Shown piece by piece: positions 7,242 through 15,861 of a stretch of DNA of 64,000 nucleotides. Made by a program: the position numbers and the translations under genes. Source of the stretch: Bin87 sp965115825 (GTDB lineage: Bacteria; Chloroflexota; Dehalococcoidia; Lucifugimonadales; UBA3495); NCBI GenBank assembly GCA_965115825.1, contig OZ220464.1, positions 2,790,001 through 2,854,000 of the forward strand. Reading direction: 5' to 3'. Position 1 is the first letter of the stretch. Every line of letters starts with the position of its first letter. The notes under the pieces are model-generated. The model searched no databases. It was not told the DNA's origin and saw nothing but the letters and a program-made list of their open reading frames with translations.

Positions 7242-8912
7242 ATGATGAGAATAGTACTGACTGCAACAATGGCGGTGTTGGCGGGTATGTGGTTGGCTTG
7301 CGAGGGCAATGAGCCGATTGCCGCCACAGCGACTGCGACAGCGCTACCGCCGATGACGAGCGCACCGGCGCCGACGGCAACCGACGCACTGCCGGCTACG
7401 GCCATACCGCAGTTGCGGTTGACGCCAACCGCAACTTTGACGCTGTATTCTGCGGGGACGCCGGGGCCCGGGGCCTCGGGTACGCCGGGCGCGACCGGCG
7501 CTCTCCGGCCTACGGCGGCGCCGACACTATTGCCGCCGACGCCGGCTGCTGCGACGCCGGCTCCGACACTGTCACCGCCTACGCCGATAGCAGTTACTCC
7601 GACAGTTACTCCGGAGATATGGCCGCCGACGCGGGAGTTGGATCCGGCGCTATTACCGCCGCTGCCGCCGCCGATGGTAGTGGAGCCGGGGACGGAGCAA
7701 CGGAACATCACGTTGCCGCTGACGGGGGAGATGCAGCTGACGATTCAGCGGAGCCGGCCGGGAGCGGGGCGCAGCATGGATCTGCTGGAACACTCGGTGC
7801 GCAGCATAGAGGAGTATATGGGCGAGGAGTTTCCGGTGCGCTATGTGGGTATCATATTCAAGGATGAACTACAAGCTGGCGAGGGTTACGCCGGCACTAA
7901 TTTAGGGCACGTCATCACGCAGTTGTCGAAGTATGACATTGACGACGGCAGTTGGGAAGCCGGATTTTTGCCACGTCTGACTGCGCATGAGATTGCCCAC
8001 TATTACTGGGGCGGCTATAATGAGGAATGGCTTGACGAGGGGGCAGCTACGTTTATGGAGTTTGTAGTGGAGGAGGCGCGCGCAGTGGCTGGACAGTGGA
8101 GACATAGCGGGCGCGGGTCTATGAAGTTCGTAGTGGAGGAGGCGCGCACCGGCGCTGCGTTGGCCGCCGGGAGCCCGCCGTGCAAGAGCTTCGCCAACCT
8201 GGTTGAGTTGGAGCAGGCCAATCCGCTGCCGCCGGCGGCGGGCGGTTCCGCGGAGGAGTTCAGCTGCAACTACTCACTGGGGGAGCGTCTGTTTCTGGAT
8301 TTGTACCGCACGCTGGGGCGGGAGAAGTTCCGGAAGGGGTTCCGCAACCTGTACCTAGCGGTAAGAAGCAAGGAGGTGTACGGCGGCATCGCAGAAGTGG
8401 AGGCGGCGTTCAAGAAAGACACCTCGCCTGGGGCGGTGTCCGACGTGGATGAGGTAATCGGACGCTGGTATCACGGTACAGAGCCGTATGACCTGAGCTA
8501 TTTGGACACCAGCCGGGCGAACCCGAAGTTGCCCAGCTACGAGGGTAGGATCACGGACGCATTCATCGCGCTGGGAGAGGAATGGGCGGATGGCCCGGAA
8601 GCGGCGACTAACCGCATCTCTCTGGCGGAGATTGAGGAGGCGGGGGGAGTGTATTTTTACCGCAGGTTCGTCTTTCCGCCCGCTGAGACGGAGGTGGTGA
8701 TTCCCCTCAGGACAGTTGAATACTATGAGGATGGGTTCGCCTACCGGAACTTTGTCATGGACTATTACTTCGATCCCGGCTGGGGCGGGGGTTGGTGGCG
8801 GACGTCGCTGGGGCAGGGGAGTTCGGACAAGTGGGCGACAGGACGTTACTGGGTATTCAACTACGATGGGGATCGGAAAGTGGCGGAGGCGACGTATGAG
8901 GTTGTGCCATAG
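7242..8912 (+). CDS. Secreted lipoprotein gluzincin metallopeptidase
   Basis: The 556-residue protein has a signal peptide with lipobox LAC (Cys about 20), then a disordered Thr/Pro/Ala linker of about 120 residues, then a folded domain. The zinc site is visible: TAHEIAHYYW, and 18 residues after the second His the glutamate of NEEWLDEGAATFME. This HExxH...E spacing is that of M1/peptidase-MA gluzincins acting outside the membrane. Just after the site a segment of about 30 residues is duplicated (EFVVEEAR... and KFVVEEAR...). The C-terminal 150 residues contain aromatic strand-rich sequence and may be a beta-sandwich. Substrate is unknown. There is no Shine-Dalgarno, but a -10-like box sits where a leaderless mRNA would need it. 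Confidence 0.85.
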   Translation: MMRIVLTATMAVLAGMWLACEGNEPIAATATATALPPMTSAPAPTATDALPATAIPQLRLTPTATLTLYSAGTPGPGASGTPGATGALRPTAAPTLLPPTPAAATPAPTLSPPTPIAVTPTVTPEIWPPTRELDPALLPPLPPPMVVEPGTEQRNITLPLTGEMQLTIQRSRPGAGRSMDLLEHSVRSIEEYMGEEFPVRYVGIIFKDELQAGEGYAGTNLGHVITQLSKYDIDDGSWEAGFLPRLTAHEIAHYYWGGYNEEWLDEGAATFMEFVVEEARAVAGQWRHSGRGSMKFVVEEARTGAALAAGSPPCKSFANLVELEQANPLPPAAGGSAEEFSCNYSLGERLFLDLYRTLGREKFRKGFRNLYLAVRSKEVYGGIAEVEAAFKKDTSPGAVSDVDEVIGRWYHGTEPYDLSYLDTSRANPKLPSYEGRITDAFIALGEEWADGPEAATNRISLAEIEEAGGVYFYRRFVFPPAETEVVIPLRTVEYYEDGFAYRNFVMDYYFDPGWGGGWWRTSLGQGSSDKWATGRYWVFNYDGDRKVAEATYEVVP

Positions 8913-8933
8913 GCCGGGCCGGGAGTCTCACGG

Positions 8934-9281
8934 CTAGGGAGCTGGCGCGGGTTCGGCGCCGGCGGGCATACGAAAAACGGCGTGGCCCTGCTCGTCGTGG
9001 CTGTGGTTGGCCAGGGCGATCAGGAGCTGCTGGTGATTGCGGCGCATTTCGTCGCGTAGGGCGCCCATCTCCTCGCGCATTTCGTCGCGTAGAGAGCTCA
9101 TTTCTTCGCGCATTTCCTGGCGAATGTCGCGCATATCCTCGCGGATATCGCGCACCTGGACTTGGAGCTGTTCCACCTGATTGCCGAGTTTGCCGAGGCG
9201 GTAGAGGCCGCCGCCGGCGACAACGAGTAGTGCGATGACGCTGGCGATGGCGGTGATGGTGGGAGCATCAACGGTTAGCAT
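8934..9281 (-). CDS. Membrane-anchored coiled-coil protein, HQQL-family paralogue 1
   Basis: The protein has about 115 residues: one N-terminal transmembrane helix (ITAIASVIALLVVAGGGLY), then a charged coiled coil made of near-repeats of RDEMREEMGAL, then a conserved C-terminal tail HQQLLIALANHSHDEQGHAVF. The coiled-coil repeat and tail are shared with the gene at 12018-12485. The start at 9281 has AAGGA eight bases upstream; an upstream in-frame ATG at 9350 would add a non-hydrophobic leader. I do not recognise a characterised family. Related small proteins occur in many genomes as uncharacterised coiled-coil membrane proteins. Confidence 0.75.
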   Translation of the reverse strand: MLTVDAPTITAIASVIALLVVAGGGLYRLGKLGNQVEQLQVQVRDIREDMRDIRQEMREEMSSLRDEMREEMGALRDEMRRNHQQLLIALANHSHDEQGHAVFRMPAGAEPAPAP

Positions 9282-9372
9282 TGGCGATTTCCTTGGCGCG
9301 GCTTGGGTTCCGTGTGGGTTCATACTAGCGCAGCGGCGGGTAAATAGCAAACGCCGCGCGGCTGTTCCGGGT

Positions 9373-9378
9373 TATAAT
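9373..9378 (+). promoter_or_regulatory. -10-like TATAAT upstream of the MaoC-like gene
   Basis: A perfect TATAAT lies 34 bases before the start at 9412. No convincing -35 box is visible. Confidence 0.4.
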
Positions 9379-9411
9379 AGGCGACGTTAGATGTTAGAGG
9401 AGGCAGACTTG

Positions 9412-10434
9412 ATGACGACCAGCCAGGGAACCCAGCAGCAGAATGCAGAGGCAACCGAACGCTTGTGGACATATGACGCCGTGCGCGTGGGGCAGGCCGG
9501 TAAGGAGACGCAGGTTATGCTGTTGGCGGAGGACATTGCCGAATACGCTGCCTGCGCGCAGAATCCCGACAGTCGCTATATGGCGGCGCCGGCCGGCGGG
9601 GATGCGCCCCGGATGATGGCGATGCCGACCATGGCGCTGACCTATGCGCCGCTGCTGCGGGAGGAAATTGCCGAGGCTAACGGATTCGTGGCGCAGGAAC
9701 GCTCTGCTATGGCGCGGCGGCAGACGCCTTTCGCCAAGTGTGAAATCCGGTGGTATCGTCCGGTGTACGCCGGGGAGACGCTGACAGGAACCCGACGGGT
9801 GTATCGGAAGTATGAGCGCCGGGGCAGCAAGTTCGTGACGTTTCGGGTGTCGGCCTGCGATGAAGCCGGCGCAGTGGTGGCCAGTTACGATTACACGTGC
9901 ATTTTTGAGTACGCAGCCGGCCAGCGGGCCGCGCCTGATGCGTCCGGAGGGGCTGCCATCGCCGTTGACGCGGACGCGGCGCCCGCCCCGGCGCAGTTTC
10001 TGAGATGGGAGGAGGCCGTTGTGGGAGCTCGGCTGCCGCGCACGTTGTCGGTAGGCGAAACGACGGAGAACATCCTGCGCAAGAATGCGCATCGGCTGGC
10101 GGGACGACCCAGCGAGAGCAACATTCACACGGACGAGGAGTTTGCGCGGCAGAACATCTTTGGCGGAGCGGTGAACGCCGGGCCGGCTACTCTGTCTTAC
10201 GTTGACCGTTTCCTGGGGTTGAACTTCCCGCCGGAAGCGCTGTATCAGGGGGGCAGCCTGGCGATGCGGGCGATTACGCCTTTCCGAGCCGGCGACGTGG
10301 TTACGTTCTCCGGCGAGGTTACCGGGGCCGGCGGCAACCTGTACGGCCAGCGGAAGGCGCAGTGCCGGATTCGCGGGGTGAACCAGCGGGACGAGCTGGT
10401 GTCGCTTTCGGATGCCACAGTAACGTTTGCGTGA
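9412..10434 (+). CDS. MaoC-like hot-dog dehydratase-type protein
   Basis: The 340-residue protein appears to contain two hot-dog folds. The N-terminal half (about 25-165) resembles the FAS1/R-hydratase-like N domain, with KCEIRWYRPVYAGETL. The C-terminal half (about 200-340) has the MaoC-type helix region SNIHTDEEFARQNIFGG and GGSLAMRAITPFRAGD. Such proteins hydrate enoyl-CoA or dehydrate hydroxyacyl-CoA. The usual MaoC active pair (Asp and His in DxNPxHxD) is only partly recognisable here as NIHTDEEFA, so activity is uncertain. The start at 9412 has GAGGAGG at good spacing; the in-frame ATG at 9391 does not. Confidence 0.78.
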   Translation: MTTSQGTQQQNAEATERLWTYDAVRVGQAGKETQVMLLAEDIAEYAACAQNPDSRYMAAPAGGDAPRMMAMPTMALTYAPLLREEIAEANGFVAQERSAMARRQTPFAKCEIRWYRPVYAGETLTGTRRVYRKYERRGSKFVTFRVSACDEAGAVVASYDYTCIFEYAAGQRAAPDASGGAAIAVDADAAPAPAQFLRWEEAVVGARLPRTLSVGETTENILRKNAHRLAGRPSESNIHTDEEFARQNIFGGAVNAGPATLSYVDRFLGLNFPPEALYQGGSLAMRAITPFRAGDVVTFSGEVTGAGGNLYGQRKAQCRIRGVNQRDELVSLSDATVTFA

Positions 10435-10439
10435 GGGCA

Positions 10440-10961
10440 ATGGGAAGTATGGAAACGATGGAAACACCGGAGGAGATCGAGGGACGGGTGCGGACGGCGC
10501 TGGGGGAGCTGGGCGTGGCCGGTTGGGAATGGATTGAGATTGACCCACAATATGGGGACACGGCGGATTTCTGCGCGCAGTACGGCTATGACCTGCCGCA
10601 TTCGGCCAATACCATCATTGTGGCCGGCAAGCGCGGGCCGGCGGCGTACTGCGCCGGCATCGTGCGGGCGTGCGACCGGCTGGATGTGAACCGTCGGGTG
10701 CGGCGGCTGATGGGGGCGTCGCGGGCGTCTTTCGCATCGGCGGAGGAGACGCGGGAGATTACCGGGATGATGATTGGCGGGGTTACGGCGTTGGCGCTGC
10801 CGGAGGGGATGCCGATTTACGCCGACGCGCGGCTGCTGGAGATGGAATACATCATTCTGGGAGCCGGCAGTCGGTCGGGCAAGGTTAAGCTGCCGCCGCA
10901 GGAGCTGGGAAAGCTGCCGGGGCTGGAGTTTGTTGAGGATCTGTCGCAACCGGGAGAATAA
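10440..10961 (+). CDS. YbaK/ProX-like deacylase-domain protein
   Basis: The protein of about 173 residues resembles the YbaK/aminoacyl-tRNA editing-associated fold. It has HSANTIIVAGKRGP in the first third, an ASFASAEETREITGMMIGGVTALAL segment (the family typically has K/R-A-S-FA...E.t.MM.GGVTPfGLP), and a closing region with ILGAGSRSGKVKL. Family members hydrolyse misacylated tRNAs in trans, but the lysine usual before the ASF segment is replaced here, so a divergent role is possible. It starts six bases after the MaoC-like stop, so the two are likely cotranscribed. Three ATGs at 10440, 10449 and 10458 compete; GAGGG upstream best fits 10449. Confidence 0.75.
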   Translation: MGSMETMETPEEIEGRVRTALGELGVAGWEWIEIDPQYGDTADFCAQYGYDLPHSANTIIVAGKRGPAAYCAGIVRACDRLDVNRRVRRLMGASRASFASAEETREITGMMIGGVTALALPEGMPIYADARLLEMEYIILGAGSRSGKVKLPPQELGKLPGLEFVEDLSQPGE

Positions 10962-10988
10962 GGCCGGCAAGGGCGGCGCAAAACCGTT

Positions 10989-10994
10989 ATAATG
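10989..10994 (+). promoter_or_regulatory. -10-like TATAAT
   Basis: A perfect TATAAT followed by GGC lies 84 bases upstream of the start at 11078. It probably serves that gene and its neighbour. Confidence 0.4.
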
Positions 10995-11077
10995 GCGAGG
11001 AATTGCCGCATCGCATTAAATCGCCGGGCCGGCGCCGCTTGCCGGGCGGGCCGCCTTGCCGAGGAATGGGAGGATTT

Positions 11078-11506
11078 ATGCCCATAGTCCAACGTCCCTA
11101 TGTGCCGCCGGAAGACAAACCGCCGCAGGAGGACAGCTACGTGAATCCGGGCGACATTGAGCCGCTCAACGTGAGGGCCAACACCGATACCAACGCTGCC
11201 GGCGCGCCGGTGGAAGGGCCTGGGTCGCTGGAGCCGATTACGTTTTACAGCGACTCGTTTCACATTTTCAGCAGCCTGTACTCGGCTGTGCTGTTTTTTG
11301 GCGAGCAGGTGGAGGAGCGGGAGCCGATATTGAGGGCGCGAATCAAGGTGAGTCCGCAGATGATGAAGGCCATAGCAGTGTTGGCGACGAAGCACGTGCG
11401 GGAATATGAAGAGGCGGTGGGGCCGATTACGCTACCGGACCAGGTGTTTGCCGCCTGGGAGCTGAATCCCGACGGCACCAGCGTTGAGCCGGGGCCGGGG
11501 CGCTGA
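11078..11506 (+). CDS. DUF3467-like protein
   Basis: The 142-residue protein has a disordered N-terminus, then SDSFHIFSSLYSAVLFFGEQ, then ARIKVSPQMMKAIAVLATKH followed by YEEAVGPITLP. The order (a strand mentioning the target region, an s-P-x-x-aK-like helix, then a YE..fG.I ending) is that of DUF3467 proteins, whose role is unknown. The start was chosen because GGGAGG lies before the ATG at 11078; the longer frame from 11003 has no such site. It is followed six bases later by another hypothetical gene, so the two may form an operon. Confidence 0.75.
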   Translation: MPIVQRPYVPPEDKPPQEDSYVNPGDIEPLNVRANTDTNAAGAPVEGPGSLEPITFYSDSFHIFSSLYSAVLFFGEQVEEREPILRARIKVSPQMMKAIAVLATKHVREYEEAVGPITLPDQVFAAWELNPDGTSVEPGPGR

Positions 11507-11512
11507 CCTGGT

Positions 11513-12013
11513 ATGAGCAGGCCGCAAGATGAGAATGCGCCGGGGGATGACCGAACGCTGGCATGGGATATGTCGCTGCCGGTGGAGGTGATACCCAACG
11601 CCAACGGTGCGTTGCCGGAAGGCTGGGGATGGCAGCGGACTTCCACCAGCCAGCCGAACGCCGCCACGTTTCACATCAGCCACAGCGACGTTACGCGGGT
11701 GTTCACGGATGTGCTGACGGCAGCGGACTGTCCGCCGGAAGCGCCGTTTGTGGTGAAAGGCGCGATACCGCTGGTTATCATCGACAGCTTGGACCAGTAC
11801 TGGGCGGGGGAAGCGCGGCGCGCGCTGCCGCTGAACGGGCTGCGGGTGCCTATTGCGGCGGACACCGTGGGGGAGGCGAAGCGGAAGCTGGCGGCGGATT
11901 TGGCGGCGCAGTTGCGGCTGCTGCTATTGCTGTCTACCGGGGGCCGGGAGCTGGCGCCGGAGTTGCAGGCGAACTTTCTGATGTTGAGGGAAGCGCTGGA
12001 GCCGCGGTCGTAA
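11513..12013 (+). CDS. Hypothetical protein
   Basis: The 166-residue protein is not one I recognise. It has no signal peptide or membrane segment. The middle contains VTRVFTDVLTAADCPPEAPFV and a hydrophobic strand PLVIIDSLDQYW; the C-terminal third is a Leu/Ala-rich helix with QLRLLLLL. It begins six bases after the DUF3467-like gene and probably depends on it for expression, because no strong ribosome binding site is visible. It ends four bases before a convergent coiled-coil gene. Confidence 0.65.
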   Translation: MSRPQDENAPGDDRTLAWDMSLPVEVIPNANGALPEGWGWQRTSTSQPNAATFHISHSDVTRVFTDVLTAADCPPEAPFVVKGAIPLVIIDSLDQYWAGEARRALPLNGLRVPIAADTVGEAKRKLAADLAAQLRLLLLLSTGGRELAPELQANFLMLREALEPRS

Positions 12014-12017
12014 TGGC

Positions 12018-12485
12018 TTAATCGGCGGCGGGAGACGGTTCGGTTTCGGGAGGCAAGGTGAAGACGGCTTGTCCGTCGGTTTGATGGGAGTGGTTGACCA
12101 GGGCCAGCATCAGCTGCTGGTGGCTGCGGCGGAAGTCATCGCGCAGTTCTTCGCGTAGTTGGGCCATTTCGGCTTTGAATTCGTTGCGGAGCTCGTTGCG
12201 TAGTTGGGCTATTTCAGATTTGAGCTCGTTGCGTAGTTGAGCCATGTCGGCTTTGAACTCATCGCGCAGTTGAGCCATGTCGGCTTTGAACTCGTTGCGC
12301 AGTTCGCTGCGTAGTTGGGCCATGTCGGCTTTTAGTTCATTGCGGAGTTCGTTATGCTCTTGGCGGGTGGGGAGTCGGCCCAGGCGCAGGGTAATGAGGA
12401 CTATCGCGCCGAGGAAGGCGGTTAGAGTGCCGCCGTTGATGGCGAAGAGGGCGACCAGAACTGAAATGGGTATTTCGATGGTCAT
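12018..12485 (-). CDS. Membrane-anchored coiled-coil protein, HQQL-family paralogue 2
   Basis: The 155-residue protein has an N-terminal transmembrane helix (about residues 8-33), then a coiled coil built from at least six near-identical 11-14 residue units such as AQLRNELRNEFKADM. The tail HQQLMLALVNHSHQTDGQAVF is shared with the gene at 8934-9281, followed by a short acidic Pro-rich end. The DNA of the coiled coil is itself a short tandem repeat, so repeat number probably changes between strains. Immediately upstream lies a truncated duplicate of its own first nine codons (12482-12571), overlapping this start as ATGA. Confidence 0.75.
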   Translation of the reverse strand: MTIEIPISVLVALFAINGGTLTAFLGAIVLITLRLGRLPTRQEHNELRNELKADMAQLRSELRNEFKADMAQLRDEFKADMAQLRNELKSEIAQLRNELRNEFKAEMAQLREELRDDFRRSHQQLMLALVNHSHQTDGQAVFTLPPETEPSPAAD

Positions 12486-12571
12486 AGTCGGGATTCCTCG
12501 TTTCCGGTAAGGTGGCGCGGATGCGTGTGTTGTCCGGCGATGGGAACTGAAATCGGTATTTCGATAGTCAT
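12482..12571 (-). pseudogene. Truncated N-terminal duplicate of the coiled-coil gene
   Basis: A 29-codon frame begins MTIEIPISV, the same first nine residues as the gene at 12485, then runs into unrelated sequence and stops in an ATGA overlap with that gene's start. It is either a duplication relic or a short leader peptide that couples translation. A TATAAT on the minus strand (12617-12612) lies about 40 bases upstream. Confidence 0.5.
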
Positions 12572-12630
12572 AGCTGTTCCCTATGGCTTGGTACGGGGCC
12601 TAGTATGGGCGATTATAGCATTTTGCGAAT

Positions 12631-12657
12631 GCAGGGGCGAAAACTATTCGCCCCTGC
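12631..12657. repeat. Palindromic repeat C, copy 1
   Basis: An 11-bp perfect inverted repeat GCAGGGGCGAA / TTCGCCCCTGC with a five-base loop lies just downstream of the stop of the minus-strand dehydrogenase gene. The same palindrome recurs at 39241-39272, also just past a minus-strand gene, so it may act as a transcript end. Confidence 0.7.
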
Positions 12658-12667
12658 GGTATGGGGG

Positions 12668-14962
12668 CTACTCTTGGTTAGCTTTCTGCAAGGCTTCCAG
12701 AACTGCCGTTGGGGAGAGGGGGAGCTTGTTCACGCGGACGCCGGCGGCGTGGTAGATGGCGTTGTGCAGGGCAGCCAGGGGCGGGATGATGGGGGCTTCG
12801 CCGACGCCGCGCAGGCCATAGGGATGGCGTGGGTTGGGGACTTCCACCACGATGGTGTCAATCATGGGGAGGTCAAGGGCGGTGGGCATTCGGTAGTCCA
12901 GGAAGCTGGAGTTGAGCATCTGCCCGTTGTTGGCGTAGGTGTAATCTTCGGAGAGGGCCCAGCCCAGGCCCTGAGCGGCGCCGCCCTGCATTTGGCCTTC
13001 GACGTAGCTGGGATGGACGGAGGTTCCGGAGTCGATAAAAGCGGTACAGCGGAGGATGTCGACCTTGCCGGTGTCGGGGTCGACTGCGACGTCGATGATG
13101 TTGCCGGCGAAGACGGGTCCGACGCCGGTGGAGGTTGCGGAGGCGGAGGCGGTGAGTGGGCCGCCGGTGCGCATCATGCGGGCGGCGACGTCGGCGATGG
13201 TCATGCGCTCTTCGGTAGTGGTGCAGGTGAAGACGCCATCGGCGAATTGGACGTTCTCCGGGGGTACTTCCCAGATCATGGCGCAGCGCCGGGCCATTTG
13301 GTCGCGCAGGTCTTCGGCGGCGGAGATGGCGGCGAGGCCGGTGTCGAAGGCGATGCGGCTGCCGCCGGTGGTGGCCGTCCAGCCGACGGTGTCGGTGTCA
13401 ACGACGGTGGGGGCGATTTGGTCGACGTCGATGCCGAGGGTTTCGGCGACCTGCATGGCTACGGCGGTACGGGTGCCGCCAATGTCAACGGAGCCGGTAA
13501 TCAGGTTCAGGGAGCCGTTGGAGTTGACGTTGATGGTGGCGGAAGAGGCCTGACCGGCCTGCCAGCGGAAGCCGACGGCGATGCCGCGGCCACGGTTGGG
13601 GCCTTGCAGGGGAGTTTGGTAGTGGTCGCTGTTGGCCATGGCTGCTTCCAGTTCGCGGCAGCCGAAGACGCGATGGGGGACGCCGTTGGGCATCCGGTCG
13701 CCTTCCTGGACGGCGTTTTGCAGGCGGAAGGCGATGGGGTCGATGCCGAGCATTTGGGCCAGTTCGTCGACTACGGCTTCGACGGCGAAGGCTACCTGGG
13801 GCTGTCCGGGGGCGCGGTAGGCCTGGACTTTCTGCTTGTTGCAAACGACGTCGTAGCCGTCCACCAGCATATGTTCCATTTTGTAGGGGCCGAAGCCGGT
13901 GAGGGCGCCGCCGCCGACGGGGGAGCCGGGGAAGGCGCCGGCTTCGTACACCATGTAGAGTTGGCCGGCGACCATGGAGCCGTCGTTTTTGACGCCCATT
14001 TTGCAGCGCATATAGGTTGCGGAGGTGGGGCCGCTGCCGATGAAGACGTCGGTGCGGTCCATGGCGACTTTGACGGGCTTGCCGGTTTTGCGGGAGAGGA
14101 CGGCGGCTACGGGGTCGAGGTAGGTGATGGCTTTGGCGCCGAAGCCGCCGCCGATTTCCATGGGAATGACTTTCACCTGGGACTCCGGGACGCCGATGAT
14201 GGCGGCGGTCTGGGCGCGGATGTTGAACAGTCCCTGGGTGCTGGTCCAGACGGTTACGCGGCCGTCTGCGGACCACATTGCGGTTGAGACGTGGGGTTCG
14301 ATGTAGCCCTGGTGGACGGTTTGGGTTTCGAACTCGCGCTCAATCACGATGTCGGCCTGGGCGAAGCCTTGCGCGATGTCGCCGACTTTGTGCTGGATAT
14401 GGCCGGCGACGTTGCTTTTGACGCCGGTATCGTCGCCGCGGGCGAAGCGTTCCAGGCGGAAGTAGGTGGTCATATCGTCGTGGAGGAGGGCGGCGCCGTC
14501 GGCCATGGCGTCGCGCCAGGTGAGAACGGTGGGGAGGATTTCGTAGTCGACCTGAACGAGGGCGAGGGCTTCCTGGGCGATATGGGGGCTGGTGGCGCAG
14601 ACGGCGGCGACGGCATGGCCGGCGTAGAGGGCTTTGTCTTTGGCCATGAGGTTTTCGGCAATCATACGGGCATTGCCCTGGACTTCGGCAAAGTCCAGGA
14701 TGCGGTCGGCGATGATGGGGAAGTCGGCTGAGGTGGCGACGGCGACGACGCCGGGAAGGGCTTCGGCTTTAGTGGTGTCGATGCTGCGGATGCGGGCGTG
14801 GCTGTGGGGGCTGCGCAGGATGCGGGCGTGGAGCATACCGGGGAGGTTGATGTCGGCGCCGTAGCGGGCAGCGCCGGTTACTTTGTCCACGCCATCGTGT
14901 CGGACGGGGCGGGTGCCGATGACGCGGTATTGCGGGCGAGACGGGGTGGCGGCGGTGGTCAT
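12668..14962 (-). CDS. Xanthine dehydrogenase-family molybdopterin-binding subunit
   Basis: This 764-residue protein has the complete CoxL/XdhB large-subunit plan. An a/b-hammerhead domain (about 20-130, with DGVDKVTGAARYGADI) is followed by the two-part molybdopterin-binding domain with GGGFGAK, RAPGQPQ and the C-terminal GVGEAP, whose glutamate is the catalytic base in this family. Such enzymes hydroxylate aldehydes, purines, CO or aromatic heterocycles using Mo and external FAD and 2Fe-2S subunits. Neither the FAD nor the iron-sulfur subunit gene is adjacent, which is unusual but recurrent in Chloroflexota. The substrate cannot be told from sequence; the AYRXXXR-type CO dehydrogenase loop is not evident. 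Confidence 0.9.
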   Translation of the reverse strand: MTTAATPSRPQYRVIGTRPVRHDGVDKVTGAARYGADINLPGMLHARILRSPHSHARIRSIDTTKAEALPGVVAVATSADFPIIADRILDFAEVQGNARMIAENLMAKDKALYAGHAVAAVCATSPHIAQEALALVQVDYEILPTVLTWRDAMADGAALLHDDMTTYFRLERFARGDDTGVKSNVAGHIQHKVGDIAQGFAQADIVIEREFETQTVHQGYIEPHVSTAMWSADGRVTVWTSTQGLFNIRAQTAAIIGVPESQVKVIPMEIGGGFGAKAITYLDPVAAVLSRKTGKPVKVAMDRTDVFIGSGPTSATYMRCKMGVKNDGSMVAGQLYMVYEAGAFPGSPVGGGALTGFGPYKMEHMLVDGYDVVCNKQKVQAYRAPGQPQVAFAVEAVVDELAQMLGIDPIAFRLQNAVQEGDRMPNGVPHRVFGCRELEAAMANSDHYQTPLQGPNRGRGIAVGFRWQAGQASSATINVNSNGSLNLITGSVDIGGTRTAVAMQVAETLGIDVDQIAPTVVDTDTVGWTATTGGSRIAFDTGLAAISAAEDLRDQMARRCAMIWEVPPENVQFADGVFTCTTTEERMTIADVAARMMRTGGPLTASASATSTGVGPVFAGNIIDVAVDPDTGKVDILRCTAFIDSGTSVHPSYVEGQMQGGAAQGLGWALSEDYTYANNGQMLNSSFLDYRMPTALDLPMIDTIVVEVPNPRHPYGLRGVGEAPIIPPLAALHNAIYHAAGVRVNKLPLSPTAVLEALQKANQE

Positions 14963-14990
14963 GGGGTTTCTCCTATGCTGTGGGTGCGGG

Positions 14991-15758
14991 CTATGGGTTC
15001 GTGAAGTTGGGCAGGAAGTACTCTCGGGTTGGGTCGGAGGTCATGCCGGGCATGGCGGCGGGTACGATGCCGCCGCTTTCCAGGGCGGAGCGAACGATGC
15101 CTTTGTTGAAGGGGCTGATGTCGTCGTTGGCCATAAAGTCGGCGATGGGCATCCAGAGGCATTCTTCGATTTCCTGCTCGCTCATTTTGATTTCGTGGGA
15201 GAGGGCGCGGAGGCGACAGACGAAGTAGATATCGGATTTGCCGTAGCGGTAGCCGTGCCAGTGTCGGAAGCAGGTGAGGGCTTGAAACTCGGCGGCGACG
15301 CCGGTTTCTTCCAGGACTTCGCGGATGATGGAGTCGACGATGTGCTCGCCCTGCTCGAGGGCGCCGCCGGGGAGTTTGTAGAAGGGCGGGCGGTTGTCGA
15401 TGCGGTAGCGCTCGCAGACTACGAGGAGTTCCTGGCGGTCATTGAGGACTACGCCGCCGGCGCCGACGTAGTGGGTGGCGTAAGGAGGGATGAAGGAGTT
15501 GGGGATGAGGGTGAGGGTGGCGGTGATGCCGTCGGCGTCGGCGTGGTGGTAGGTAAAGCCGCGCTGGGTGGCGACGGGGACGTGGGTTGCCAATGCCAGG
15601 GGGATGTCGAGCCAGGCGACTTCGTAGCCGGCGGCGCGCCAATCGGCGATGGAGGCGTCGAGGGATGCGGCGAAGTCGTCGGGATTGGCGGGCAGGTCGC
15701 TGGATTGGACTACTACGCCGCGGAAGGGGTTGGGCGTGGCGGCCAGAGGAGAAACCAT
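14991..15758 (-). CDS. Nudix hydrolase with NUDT6-like N-terminal domain
   Basis: The 255-residue protein has a complete Nudix box beginning GGALEQGEHIVDSIIREVLE and continuing ETGV, fitting Gx5Ex7REUxEExGU, at about residues 128-151. Before it lies a pre-Nudix domain with WRAAGYEVAWLDIPLALA, VPVA and GFTYHHAD, the arrangement of NUDT6/plant NUDT2-8-10 proteins that cleave NADH- or ADP-ribose-type substrates. After it the C-terminus contains FNKGIVRSALE. A bacterial protein with this plant/animal-like N-domain is notable but known. A TATACT box on the minus strand lies about 60 bases upstream. Confidence 0.92.
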   Translation of the reverse strand: MVSPLAATPNPFRGVVVQSSDLPANPDDFAASLDASIADWRAAGYEVAWLDIPLALATHVPVATQRGFTYHHADADGITATLTLIPNSFIPPYATHYVGAGGVVLNDRQELLVVCERYRIDNRPPFYKLPGGALEQGEHIVDSIIREVLEETGVAAEFQALTCFRHWHGYRYGKSDIYFVCRLRALSHEIKMSEQEIEECLWMPIADFMANDDISPFNKGIVRSALESGGIVPAAMPGMTSDPTREYFLPNFTNP

Positions 15759-15861
15759 GAGGCGGCTCCGTTCAGGTATGGGTTTGGCGGGAGTGGGCTA
15801 TTCGGCGGCGGCAGTATAGCATACCGGCGTAACGGGGCCGGCCGACTGTCGGAGGTGAACT

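Noticed and set aside
12605..14287. 560-codon plus-strand open frame opposite the molybdopterin dehydrogenase gene
   Set aside because: Product is Gly/Ala/Asp-rich with no motifs; it mirrors a confident gene in GC-rich codons.
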